A DNA stretch of 64,000 bases. It comes from an uncultured Lachnospiraceae bacterium. Lineage in GTDB: Bacteria > Bacillota > Clostridia > Lachnospirales > Lachnospiraceae. The stretch spans positions 1-64,000 of the forward strand of contig CAMEIX010000010.1 in NCBI GenBank assembly GCA_945919075.1, read 5' to 3'. Positions 18,501 to 25,762 of this stretch are shown piece by piece. Every line of letters starts with the position of its first letter. The stretch's first letter is position 1. The notes under the pieces were generated by a model. That model ran no database searches and had not been told where the DNA came from. It saw nothing but the letters and a program-made list of their open reading frames with translations. The translations under genes and the position numbers were made by a program.

Positions 18501-19161
18501 CCTTATTAATCAATTCCATTGCACGGTTTACGCCCATATTAAATCCTACAGTATCCAAATCCTTGTAATACTGAATATTCGTATAAGTCTGAATATAGTT
18601 ATTGCTTACTGTATAACTAAAACCGGCCTCTGTATTGACAGTATACAAGTCCGGGTGCTCATTAATAACTCCGGCAAACAGCCCTTCTGCGCAGCTTACA
18701 GGAATATTATAGGATGAGATATCGATAGTGGAAACACCCCATAACATTTCATCATACATGTAGTTCTGGGCAGCTATAATCTGATCCATGGAAATAGGCG
18801 CTTCAATGGCACTCTCAATGGAATTTTCTCCATCTGTGCCTAAAATAGGCACGCTCAGTGCACCATCCTGCAATACCGATACTTTTTCAACGGTAAATAC
18901 CTGCTCGTTCTCGCCAGCCGCTACCATATCATCCCCGGTATCTTCCGTCTGATTATCCACATCTTCCGTCTCTTCCAAAACCGAATTGCCGTCAGACACA
19001 TCCGTTAAAATGTCACCTTCCTGATCCACAATTTCTACCAGGGCCGTATCATTTGTACCGGAGACAGACTCACTTGCCCACGCCGGCAATGCAATTTCCT
19101 GTGTCAACAGCACAACACTAAGGAGTGCAACTCCTATTCTTCTGCCTAATCTGTTCTTCAT
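12562..19161 (-). CDS. Giant secreted repeat protein with transglutaminase-like domain
   Basis: A 2199-residue secreted protein. The signal peptide (about 1-29) ends PAWA. A transglutaminase-like domain at about 130-320 keeps a Cys-His-Asp triad (AVCQGYA near 263, NHAWN near 293, VDVTWDD near 308). A Gly-rich hinge (about 540), a chitobiase C-terminal-like domain (557-643) and a BIG2 Ig domain (652-728) follow. From about 800 to 1605 come nine full InlB B-repeats of about 74 residues plus two short variants, each ending GWY...F/LYAKW-like. Seven repeats with GxDYxxxYxxN...GKGNYxGT end the protein. No LPXTG or other anchor is visible. Probable roles are adhesion or cell-surface protein processing. 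Confidence 0.88.
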   Translation of the reverse strand: MKNRLGRRIGVALLSVVLLTQEIALPAWASESVSGTNDTALVEIVDQEGDILTDVSDGNSVLEETEDVDNQTEDTGDDMVAAGENEQVFTVEKVSVLQDGALSVPILGTDGENSIESAIEAPISMDQIIAAQNYMYDEMLWGVSTIDISSYNIPVSCAEGLFAGVINEHPDLYTVNTEAGFSYTVSNNYIQTYTNIQYYKDLDTVGFNMGVNRAMELINKDASYTEMQKAIILHDYLAIQVEYDTTGSNTNRFSAFGALRDGKAVCQGYALAYKYLLNKAGIECHIVTSETLNHAWNIVKLNGKYYHVDVTWDDPTPDLLGRSRHFFMFCSDEIYKQARDNSIFEDNTYWEIDPMTTNLGGRGHNASDWEITQNGFLLNISATDKTYDNYFWSLVDAPIVMDGSDFYYITNKSTLVKGNANGNVSKVLVSSLGYWDIWGNPGWHKSANASGLFLLVDNSGVSYLVYNRADGIYRVNLDGTYPRKLYSVNTSNGYVFGVAQKILTNAEQGHTMLYYVFTQDETTVSAEDIFDFSIDGDGEPDPGIGGGGGGGTDPGKPSYVAAPTITINGRYQDLGNGSYLLDKGTTVTLNADSAATVYYSTNGADPFGQNTYTAPITINATVSVKIVANISGVSSDVVSYRFVVASELVMSESIEVLVDGSESISISSNPTNPKSDISWRSDNDAVATVDSTGKVTGVSAGTATITATFYDWNNDKVEKQCTVTVIGAETGKYVVRFGFYNYKHEWVTWETQQVEAGKDATLPASKPNLTTTPKLECYNAYYVGNWGTNYKNVQKNEDVALTLTPKTYTITYNLYDGTNNSANPDTYNVETLVELQPAVKSGYRFEGWYTSSSFGANTVVESFGYGRYGNKTIHAKFVEDPDAPVTYFINYNLNGGTNSASNPTTYTNTMTSDIILEDPTRTGYEFTGWYENSSCTGTKVTTIAQGSTGDKTLYAGWKAIDYTISYELNGGTEPGNPVSYTIETADITLKNPTKTGYVFGGWYENASFSGDAVTKITKGSTGNKKFYAKWSEQSYTITYELNGGTNHASNPTGYSGAVDVTLYEPTRAGYDFEGWYTNSSFSGSKVTQIDAGSTGNKTFYAKWKAKQYTISYELNGGSMTGATTFYTIESADITLKIPTKTGYDFGGWYDNASFSGDAVTKITKGSTGNKSFYAKWTAQTYTITYNLNNGENAVGNPQTYTPEDDEIVLKPATRTGYDFGGWYTSSNFSGTAVTTIPKGSTGNKTFYAKWIAKEYTITYNLNGGTNATGNPDTYTIEDSVTLKDPTRTGFVFTGWYENEDCTGAKVTTIAKGSTGNKTFWACWEEKAVEYTVTFKGRDGKVLKTEKVFAGKDATPPEAPAITGYDFKGWSDSYTNIQSDKTITAEYTLHSYTISYILNGGANNGGNPGSYTIESEDITLNAATGKTGYTFVGWYDNAELSGNPVTVIKKGSTGDVTLYAKWSENFYKVTFVGFNNVVIREDTIKEGQSATPPAIPEIPGYTANGWDGNYSNVTKDEIVTAKYNVITYYITYMTNGGSGNGGNPGTYNVESQISLNAPGERAGYTFAGWYDNAEFTGNPITEIAKGTTGNLTLHARWKNEKGLWLKWKGLAEDAELSTPYTGSAIKPEFEVYVGDTLLVPGVDYTVAYKNNTNANMLSTDAEKAKAPSVIITGKGNYAGKVTKTFMITPKNICDADVKVAMPALAYNGRVQKGVPVVVWGTKKLTAKKDFIVTYPQESDAIAYKDTGSYQVCITGNGNYTGTIYATQTIVDEKNNTETRVLNKAKAASIPAFTYNGNAVNLEAAGVPVVKYGKETLVCGTDFELEYNRSATEIGIYPVIIRGKGKYSGAIYTTFQIKGISANTMKVDKIAPQKYNGGALTPTPVVRDAKGNELTPGVHYTLSYANNVNVGNGQMIITGKGEYTGTKKVTFSIKALPLDEIPEDKLTIRFATGSDTHAFVKGGVKPKLVIVYNGVTLKEGTDYSLSYKNNTVISENSTKTPTVIITGKKNFSKSLTQEFKIKKADLSQVTMTANDMQYNAAPGKYMSAPVLTDVDGKKLAKGKDYEATYEYYDINGNKMDAKSTPAVGDVIKVKVTGKGNYEGTKETTFRIYAKGYSIASAKITIVNKKYYNGDPVVLTKADLKVVLGKDTLKQEDYEIVSYSNNVLKGTAKVTIRGAGNYAGTKTFNLPIQAQQLVWWTK
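14345..16750 (-). repeat. Tandem InlB B-repeat coding array (about 222-bp period)
   Basis: Within the surface protein gene, eleven tandem coding units are visible, nine of about 73-75 codons and two of about 62. Typical anchors are YTITYELNGGT at the start, GYxFxGWY in the middle and GSTGNKTFYAKW at the end. Adjacent units such as those near 15430-15640 and 15640-15850 are almost identical over long stretches, so unit number may vary between strains. Confidence 0.9.
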
Positions 19162-19419
19162 GGCATTTTCCCCCTAAACTTTTACACATCGTCCTACAAT
19201 GCTTTTCTACATGTAAGACATACCATTTTAATTGTACCATAATTTGGCAGCTTGTTCCATTCTCAATATCTCCCAAAAAGGAGGGGGATTTTTCGCCAAA
19301 TTGCCGAGAATCCTGTATTTTACGCAAGAAAGAATCTCGCTTGCGAGATTCTCGCGCCGAGCGCGGTCGCTTTTGCGACATGATTCCTATCGCGCGAGTG
19401 CGCATCCTTAGCGGAGCGT

Positions 19420-19463
19420 TTTTGTATAATAGGAAATTCAGAGGAATTTCCTATTATACAAAA
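19420..19463. repeat. 20-bp perfect inverted repeat (hairpin)
   Basis: TTTTGTATAATAGGAAATTC (19420-19439) is followed by AGAG and its exact complement (19444-19463). It can fold as a 20-bp stem with a 4-nt loop. It lies just beyond a normal terminator, so it is not needed for termination and may be a small mobile palindrome. Confidence 0.8.
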
Positions 19464-19466
19464 GAA

Positions 19467-19489
19467 GACCCCTTGATGTAAGGGGTCCC
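19467..19489 (-). terminator. Terminator after HTH/DUF2975 operon
   Basis: On the minus strand GACCCCTT-ACATC-AAGGGGTC forms an 8-bp stem followed by TTCTTTTG, a few bases beyond the HTH gene stop. Confidence 0.8.
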
Positions 19490-19496
19490 AGGGTAA

Positions 19497-19736
19497 CTAT
19501 TTCTCTTCTTCCGTTCCCGGCAGGCTCGGGTCATATTCCAAAATATCACCCGGCTGGCAGTTTAGAACTTCACAGATGGCTTCCAGTGTAGAAAAGCGAA
19601 TGGCGCTGACCTTTCCGGTCTTCAATTTAGAAAGATTCACATTGGAAACGCCCACCTTTTCCGACAACTCATTCAGGCTCATTTTCCGGTCCGCCATAAC
19701 ACGGTCCAGTCTCAATACGATTCTCGACATTTCCAC
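19497..19736 (-). CDS. Small XRE-type HTH regulator
   Basis: A 79-residue Cro/CI-type DNA-binding protein: VMADRKMSLNELSEKVGVSNVNLSKLKTGKV contains the HTH, followed by IRFSTLEAICEVLNCQPGDIL. This size and sequence match regulators found next to DUF2975 membrane proteins (YozG-like). It starts 5 bp after the DUF2975 stop, so the two form a unit. An inverted repeat around the operon promoter is a likely autoregulatory site. Confidence 0.9.
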   Translation of the reverse strand: MEMSRIVLRLDRVMADRKMSLNELSEKVGVSNVNLSKLKTGKVSAIRFSTLEAICEVLNCQPGDILEYDPSLPGTEEEK

Positions 19737-19741
19737 ACTCC

Positions 19742-20452
19742 TTATAATGTTTCATCCGATTCCTTTTGCAAAACGGCACCATATTTGAAAACATAGGCCA
19801 GTGCAAAAACCACCAGAACCACAACCAACATTCCCAAATCAATGCTAATACCGATGTTCGAATTTCTGCCTAAAAAGAAGGCAACCAGTGACGGGAAAAG
19901 GGAATTCACAAGCACCCAGGGAATCAGGGAGTAGGCAAATCGCTGTATCCGCAGAATCACATTGTCCTCAAAAGGAGAACGACAGTCGCGAAAGGCTTTG
20001 CAAAGCTTTCCGATAAAAAACAGAGTCGTTAAAACAATGGCCAGATAAAGGGTACCGCAAAGACAGGCATAAGCGACGCTTCTCAAGGTAACACCTGTAG
20101 TCGTCTGGGCACTCATATCCATCACGATGGTCTCCCCTTCCATGGTAACATCACTAAGCACATAAGTGGAATTATCCAGCTTAAGAGAACCGTTATCGGC
20201 GGACAGACTCTTTTTGATTTCCGGCAAAACCTCCTCTTCCACGTTACTTACTCCCAGACTGAATAAATTCAGCCCGACCTTGGCATTTCCACCAAACTCC
20301 ACGCTCACCAGCTCCCCGGGGAGTGCCAGGCATACCGTGGCACCGATCAGGGTTCCCACGATTCCGATGATAATAAAAACTTTGGCAATGGTGGTAAGGA
20401 TGCATCCGACCTTACCCATCTTATTGATTTTCAAAACAGCATTCTCTTTCAT
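19742..20452 (-). CDS. DUF2975 family membrane protein
   Basis: A 236-residue membrane protein with about four membrane segments (roughly 18-40, 125-150, 170-190 and 205-225) and an extracytoplasmic loop in residues 45-115. The pattern matches DUF2975, a family almost always paired with a small XRE regulator as here. No biochemical role is established; a membrane partner that modulates the regulator is an inference from the pairing. Confidence 0.8.
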   Translation of the reverse strand: MKENAVLKINKMGKVGCILTTIAKVFIIIGIVGTLIGATVCLALPGELVSVEFGGNAKVGLNLFSLGVSNVEEEVLPEIKKSLSADNGSLKLDNSTYVLSDVTMEGETIVMDMSAQTTTGVTLRSVAYACLCGTLYLAIVLTTLFFIGKLCKAFRDCRSPFEDNVILRIQRFAYSLIPWVLVNSLFPSLVAFFLGRNSNIGISIDLGMLVVVLVVFALAYVFKYGAVLQKESDETL

Positions 20453-20470
20453 AATGATCTCCTTAAAATA

Positions 20471-20556
20471 AAAAATTTAATGTTTATCGTTAAATTCACT
20501 ATAACACCCCATTTTATGCATGTCAATAGTTTTTTATCGAAAAACATTAAATTTTT
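20471..20556 (-). promoter_or_regulatory. Promoter bracketed by 19-bp inverted repeats (DUF2975 operon)
   Basis: TTGACA (complement of 20521-20526) and TATAGT (complement of 20498-20503) are 17 bp apart on the minus strand. A 19-bp arm at 20471-20489 and its near-perfect inverse at 20538-20556 (one mismatch) flank the promoter. The start and an upstream site would both be covered by a dimeric regulator, plausibly the operon's own HTH protein. Confidence 0.75.
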
Positions 20557-20571
20557 ATCTTTTCTATTAAT

Positions 20572-21564
20572 TTATAATACCCGGAACGGATTTTTCTCCT
20601 GATTTTGGGGTTCTACCTCATACATACATCCCAAAATGCTGTTTTTTACCATGTGATCCACCGCCTCAACGGTATAAAACGCAGTGTGGGGAGTCACAAT
20701 GACATTGGGAAAGGACTTTAAGACGGCAAGTTCCTCGTTATTCATGGGTTTTCCGATGTAATCATAATAATAAAGTCCAAACTCATCCTCAATCACGTCC
20801 AGACCTGCTGCCCCGATTTTTCCGCTCTTTAAAGCAGCAATCATGGCTTTGGAATCAATCAGATTCCCCCTTGCGGTATTGATGAGAATGACGCCATCCT
20901 TCATTTTGGAAAGTGCATTTTCGTTTATCATATGGAAGTTCTCATCCGTAGAAGGCATATGCAGGGAAATGATATCGCATTCCCGGTATAAGGTTTCCAA
21001 ATCCACATATTCCGCCATTTCCTTCACCGCATCCGAAGGATACAGGTCATAGGCAAGTAATTTGCAGCCAAATCCTTTTAAGTGTTCTAATACGGTACGG
21101 CCGATTTTACCGGTACCGATAATTCCCACGGTGCAATTTGATAATTCCACACCGATTTTTCCCGGCAGCGTAAAATCCTGAATAGCGGCACGTTCTAAGA
21201 TATGGACCACTTTTCTGCAACACATGAGCATCAGCATAATGGTATAATTAGCCACTCCTTTCGGAGGATAAGTCACATTGCAGACAGGCATCGAAAGGGC
21301 CTTCGCCGCCTTGCAGTCAATATGGTCAAAACCCACGGTACGGGTGGAAACCACCTTTATGCCGTCCTCTTTCCATGCTTTTAATATCTCTTCATCCACC
21401 GGGGTAGTCAGAACACTGACGGCATCATACCCCTTCACCAGATGCATATTATCGGACGTGGGCCGTTCCTTACAATAACTGTACTCCACGCCCAGTTTTT
21501 CACTCCACTCGTCAAAATATTTCTTTTCGTCAAACATTCTCAGACTATAGACAAAAAGTTTCAT
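20572..21564 (-). CDS. D-lactate dehydrogenase-type 2-hydroxyacid dehydrogenase
   Basis: A 330-residue NAD-dependent D-2-hydroxyacid dehydrogenase. Features are the NAD motif GIIGTGKIGR near residue 145, catalytic Arg in INTARGNLID, the acidic residue in the DVIEDE region, and catalytic His in TPHTAFYT. The sequence resembles D-lactate dehydrogenases (LdhA/VanH group), reducing pyruvate to D-lactate. No vanA or vanX lies nearby, so a role in vancomycin resistance is not supported. The ATG at 21564 follows GGAGGAAGG. Confidence 0.88.
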   Translation of the reverse strand: MKLFVYSLRMFDEKKYFDEWSEKLGVEYSYCKERPTSDNMHLVKGYDAVSVLTTPVDEEILKAWKEDGIKVVSTRTVGFDHIDCKAAKALSMPVCNVTYPPKGVANYTIMLMLMCCRKVVHILERAAIQDFTLPGKIGVELSNCTVGIIGTGKIGRTVLEHLKGFGCKLLAYDLYPSDAVKEMAEYVDLETLYRECDIISLHMPSTDENFHMINENALSKMKDGVILINTARGNLIDSKAMIAALKSGKIGAAGLDVIEDEFGLYYYDYIGKPMNNEELAVLKSFPNVIVTPHTAFYTVEAVDHMVKNSILGCMYEVEPQNQEKNPFRVL

Positions 21565-21599
21565 TCTTCCTTCCTCCAATGCGTAGTTCCATGCGCTTT

Positions 21600-24500
21600 C
21601 TATGCAAACCGGAAATACTTAAAGTCAAAATCACAGCCGGGCAGGAATAAAAATTCTACTTTTGTCTTACCTTCCATCCTGTCGATTGAGAAAGTTCTCT
21701 CCACATATTCCCCGCTTCCTTCAAACTCCACAATCTGGTTGTAACTTACACCGTTTTCCAAAAAGAATCGAATGTGAATCGTATTTTTAGCCAGCTTACT
21801 TCTGCCACAGATGATTACCCTAGAAGTACCTTCCTTTCCAAAGTCCATATCATCAAACTGCAGGGAAACATTGTTTCCGATGCCGGTAATCTCACAGTCC
21901 TCTCCGGAGTGCGCACCATTTTCCCCAAGTTTAATGGTAAAGGTATCGCCATACAGATTTTGGTACTCGGTAGCACAGAGTTTTTCGAAAGCCTTTACCG
22001 GTCTCTTAAAGGAAAATCCCTTAATAAAGTAACGCTGGTTGCAGGCTTTCAGGCACAGAGTCTGAATCCCCCTTATCCGACGCTTTAACTTATAGGTTTC
22101 CGGTTTATAAACATCCCAGGTGCTGGGTTTCTGGTAAACCACATCCGCTAGCATCTCACTGCCCTCTTCCCCGGGCACCCCTTCCCAAATTTGCAGATAA
22201 TGGGGGTCCCCACTCTGTGCAAAAATAGGCAGGGTAATCTCATCCGCACCAAAATCACCGAAATCGATATTATCATAAATAAGCAGGCTCTCTCCTTCCT
22301 GGGCGGTAGCGGCACTCTTCTCACTAAAAGTACCCACATCCCCAAAGGAACGGTTATACAGTGCACCTGCAATAAATCCGTAAGGATCCAAGTATGCCTG
22401 GCCGATTCCCGAAGCCTTAAATTCCAGGGCAGACATAATCCTGACTGTATCCGTTTTGTTTTTACCGGTAGCGCGCAGGCGAAATCTTCCGTCACCCTTA
22501 GCTTTTACCAGGCATTTTGCCGCCGCAAAGTCCCCTTCCTCCACGGGAAGCATTGCAATGTCAGCAAGATGGGAAACAATGCCGGCATCGTTGGTGGCGG
22601 TAAAACAAACTTCTCTGTCCGTTGCATTTTCCGGATAAATATAGGCTTTTACAATAATTTCCTTCTTATTTTCGTCAAACTCCTGACCGTCTTCGCTGAC
22701 CAGTTCAATCTTTCTTACCGGAACCAGACCGGCCTTTCCGGTCACAAGACCTAAGTCCTTATTTTCTTCGTTTCGGCCGCTCACCACATTTTGGCCGTTC
22801 TCTTCCTGACAACTGATGCCTTCCGGAACTTCACATTTCTTTGCAGTAAGGCTTAACACCGCCGCCTCCAAAGTATGACTGCCAAAGGCTTCCTTTACTT
22901 CGACCTTAATCTCGCCGGGAACATCCTTTGCAGCAATCATGGCAAGCAGTTTCCCGTTAAAAAGCTTTCTTACACAGCCCTTATAACTGTCATAATCGGT
23001 GCTGTCCCCGTTATCAAGTCCTACAAGCCGGCCTGCGCCGTTTACACAGACTTCCACATAATCCATGGCATTTTCCACCGGATAACCATCCCGGTCCACC
23101 GTAGAAATTTCCACGAAAATCATATCCAGACCATCCGCATTCATTTCCGTCTTATCTGCATTTAATACAATTTTTGCAGAATCCCCGAAAGAATGATGCA
23201 CATCCTCTGCAATAACACGGCCCTCTTCGTCATAGGCCAATGCTTTAATTTCACCCTTTTCATAAGGAACCGTAAAGGTGGGGAACATGTTCTCCCCCCT
23301 CGTATGGTCAATGGTAACCTTTCCCAGAGAACAGCCATTTACAAACACTTCCACCAGGGATGCATTGGAACAGACACGGATATCCACAAGCTGCCCTTCG
23401 TTAAAATCCCAGTACGGGAAAAGATGTACCATAGGAGCCTTTTTTACATCCGTCCACTCTGCCTGATACATATAAAAGGCATCTTTGGGAAATCCTGCCG
23501 TGTCAATCTGTCCGAAATAGGAATTCTTGGTTTTATAAGGAGTAGGTTCCCCGATATAATCATGTCCCGTCCACAAAAACTGTCCGGTGGCAAAATCCCG
23601 GTCCCGATCCACCGCAATACAATGCTCCACAGTCTTTGCTGCCCAGCTTGGACGACTGTTTCCGAGAGAAGAGCACTGCTCGTCCTCCTCTGTTAAAACC
23701 GGTTCCCCTGCCGGAAAATGATAAATACCGCGGCTCTGTACTATGGAGGAAGTTTCACTTCCGTAAATCACCCAGTCCGGATGTTTTTCGTGATGCTCGT
23801 CATAATGGTTGTCTGCATAGTTGTAACCGGCAACCTTCACAATATCCGCACAGTTCTGGGCACCCTGCCAGGGCATATAATTAGAGCCGATGGTAACCCG
23901 TGCATTTTCCTTCGGATCATGCACACGCACCGCATTCATCAGTCTTTTTGTCAGTTCCACACCCACCGCTTCATGGGTATCATGAATCTCGTTACCGATA
24001 CTCCACATGATAACGGATGCATGGTTACGGTCGCGGCGGATCCAGCTTGCCACATCCTTTTCTGCCCACTCGTCAAAAAATCGCGCATAATCATATTCTG
24101 TCTTGGGCTCCATCCACATATCAAAACCTTCGGAATCGATATACATCCCCATTTCATCGGCCAGTTCCATCAGCCCTTTGGCCGGCATATTATGACTGGT
24201 ACGGATGGCATTTACGCCCATGGCCTTCAAATTCTTTATTTTTCTTCTCATGGCCGCCTTATTAAAGGCTGCACCAAGAGCTCCAAGGTCGTGGTGCTCG
24301 CACACGCCATGAAGTTTCACAAATTTTCCGTTTACAAAAAATCCCTTCGTGGGGTCAAATACAAAGTCCCTAAAACCGATGGTTACTTCCTCACTGTCCC
24401 CGTTTGGCAGAATGACTTCCAACGTATACAGATTCGGATTTTCATGATCCCACAAAAGAGGCTTTTCCACCGGAATGCTTCCCTCCAGGAGAGGATGTCC

Positions 24501-25124
24501 GTTGTAGGCACAAAACCTGCCGGCACTACGAATCATGGTCTCTTTTATGACATCATTGTCATGTTTAAGCACAGCCTTAGCTTCAGGCAATGTGGTAAAG
24601 CCCTCCACCTCAGCCTCTATCTGCACCAGATAATCCTCGCCCTGTTTGCGGGAAACCACATAAATACCGTCCCTTGTCAGACATTCCCGTGAGGACACAA
24701 TAAAATATACATCTCGGAAAATACCGGCACCGGAATACCATCTGGAATTGGGTGCATGATGGTCCACCTGGACCAGAACAGTATTTTCTCCATCCGTAAG
24801 AAGGGCACTGATATCAAAGCCAAAGGAAGAATAGCCATATTTCCATTCACCCGCAAGTTCCCCGTTTACGTAAACCCTGGAGTCCATATAGACCCCTTCA
24901 AAATAGATTTCATATTTCTTGTCTGTCTCTTTCTTTAAGGCAAATGTCTTTTTATAAAATCCCGTAGATGTTTCATACAAATTTAAGGTATCCCAAATCA
25001 GGAAATCATGGGGAATATCCACCGGTTTATACTGTTCTTCATATTCGGCAAGCTGCTCCGGCTTTGTTCCGAAAGGGGTTTTTACAAATTCCCAATCCGC
25101 ATTAAAAAGTGTTTTCACGCTCAT
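21600..25124 (-). CDS. GH2 beta-galactosidase with DUF4982 and C-terminal domains
   Basis: A 1174-residue glycoside hydrolase family 2 enzyme without a signal peptide, so probably cytoplasmic. An N-terminal jelly roll (FEGVYMDSRVYVNGEL), an Ig-like domain and a TIM barrel are seen. The acid/base Glu lies in WSIGNEIHDT near residue 376 and the nucleophile Glu in YGSETSS near 455. A DUF4982 domain (SLVEVFVNGCSLGKV) and further beta-sandwich domains follow, the last of about 150 residues being carbohydrate-binding-like. Most relatives are beta-galactosidases; beta-glucuronidase or other activities cannot be excluded. galM, galT and galK in the same window fit galactose use. Confidence 0.88.
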   Translation of the reverse strand: MSVKTLFNADWEFVKTPFGTKPEQLAEYEEQYKPVDIPHDFLIWDTLNLYETSTGFYKKTFALKKETDKKYEIYFEGVYMDSRVYVNGELAGEWKYGYSSFGFDISALLTDGENTVLVQVDHHAPNSRWYSGAGIFRDVYFIVSSRECLTRDGIYVVSRKQGEDYLVQIEAEVEGFTTLPEAKAVLKHDNDVIKETMIRSAGRFCAYNGHPLLEGSIPVEKPLLWDHENPNLYTLEVILPNGDSEEVTIGFRDFVFDPTKGFFVNGKFVKLHGVCEHHDLGALGAAFNKAAMRRKIKNLKAMGVNAIRTSHNMPAKGLMELADEMGMYIDSEGFDMWMEPKTEYDYARFFDEWAEKDVASWIRRDRNHASVIMWSIGNEIHDTHEAVGVELTKRLMNAVRVHDPKENARVTIGSNYMPWQGAQNCADIVKVAGYNYADNHYDEHHEKHPDWVIYGSETSSIVQSRGIYHFPAGEPVLTEEDEQCSSLGNSRPSWAAKTVEHCIAVDRDRDFATGQFLWTGHDYIGEPTPYKTKNSYFGQIDTAGFPKDAFYMYQAEWTDVKKAPMVHLFPYWDFNEGQLVDIRVCSNASLVEVFVNGCSLGKVTIDHTRGENMFPTFTVPYEKGEIKALAYDEEGRVIAEDVHHSFGDSAKIVLNADKTEMNADGLDMIFVEISTVDRDGYPVENAMDYVEVCVNGAGRLVGLDNGDSTDYDSYKGCVRKLFNGKLLAMIAAKDVPGEIKVEVKEAFGSHTLEAAVLSLTAKKCEVPEGISCQEENGQNVVSGRNEENKDLGLVTGKAGLVPVRKIELVSEDGQEFDENKKEIIVKAYIYPENATDREVCFTATNDAGIVSHLADIAMLPVEEGDFAAAKCLVKAKGDGRFRLRATGKNKTDTVRIMSALEFKASGIGQAYLDPYGFIAGALYNRSFGDVGTFSEKSAATAQEGESLLIYDNIDFGDFGADEITLPIFAQSGDPHYLQIWEGVPGEEGSEMLADVVYQKPSTWDVYKPETYKLKRRIRGIQTLCLKACNQRYFIKGFSFKRPVKAFEKLCATEYQNLYGDTFTIKLGENGAHSGEDCEITGIGNNVSLQFDDMDFGKEGTSRVIICGRSKLAKNTIHIRFFLENGVSYNQIVEFEGSGEYVERTFSIDRMEGKTKVEFLFLPGCDFDFKYFRFA

Positions 25125-25170
25125 ATCTGCTCTCTCCTTACGATCATGCTTTAATTCATGGCCTATGCCA

Positions 25171-25713
25171 CTATTTTAAGTCCAAAACCGTACCGGCGCT
25201 ACCGCCTTTTTTGTACACTTTTTGTATTATTTTGTACATCAGAACACCATCCGCAATGCCCAGTATGATTCCACCTAAAATATCCGTCGGAAAATGCACA
25301 AAAAGATACATTCTGGAAAATGCGATTATAGCTGCTCCCACATAGGCAAGCACACCCCACCGTTTGTAATAGCAGAAAATAACCGTGGCAGCCGTAAACC
25401 CATTTAAGGTATGCCCGGAGGGAAAGGAATAATCCCAGGGAAGCTTAATTAACAGCTTTACGGTCGGATCCAGGGTGCACGGCCTTGCTCTCTGTACGAT
25501 ATTTTTTATTATCAGATTTCCCAACAAAAAAGAAAGTGCCATGGCTCCCATCATGGCAAGACCGCACTTTCTGGTTTTATTCGAAATCACAAGAATCAAA
25601 GAAATCGCAATCCACAGGATACCCCCTTCTCCCAGGGTAGTGAAAAAAAGCATAAGGGAATCGAGCACGGCATTATGCATCCCCTGAATTGCGTATAAAA
25701 TCTCAAATTCCAT
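25171..25713 (-). CDS. PAP2 family membrane phosphatase
   Basis: A 180-residue, roughly five-segment membrane protein with the three PAP2 phosphatase motifs: VQRARPC (motif 1), SFPSGHT (motif 2) and SRMYLFVHFPTD (motif 3 with His and Asp). Substrates in the family are lipid phosphates, such as undecaprenyl diphosphate or phosphatidic acid. The substrate cannot be told from sequence. Confidence 0.9.
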   Translation of the reverse strand: MEFEILYAIQGMHNAVLDSLMLFFTTLGEGGILWIAISLILVISNKTRKCGLAMMGAMALSFLLGNLIIKNIVQRARPCTLDPTVKLLIKLPWDYSFPSGHTLNGFTAATVIFCYYKRWGVLAYVGAAIIAFSRMYLFVHFPTDILGGIILGIADGVLMYKIIQKVYKKGGSAGTVLDLK

Positions 25714-25762
25714 AGCCTATCCTCTTGATTTTATTATTTACGTGTTACCGCATGGATGCAGA

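Larger units (their letters stand above)
19162..19496. other. Gene-free spacer full of palindromes
   Basis: No gene is supported. From left to right it holds the surface gene leader, a perfect 22-bp palindrome AGAATCTCGC-TT-GCGAGATTCT (19331-19352), a G/C-rich patch, a 20-bp perfect inverted repeat (19420-19463) and a terminator for the HTH/DUF2975 operon (19467-19489). Confidence 0.7.

Noticed and set aside
18043-18717. A 224-codon plus-strand ORF
   Set aside because: Lies wholly opposite the transglutaminase-like region of the large surface gene; the product looks random and no ribosome site is seen.
20572-21564. VanH of a vancomycin resistance cluster
   Set aside because: No D-Ala-D-Lac ligase, VanX or VanRS is nearby; VanW at 29.7 kb is a common Clostridial family by itself.
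23718-24692. A 324-codon plus-strand ORF
   Set aside because: Antisense to the catalytic part of the GH2 gene; His/Phe-rich composition typical of a shadow frame.
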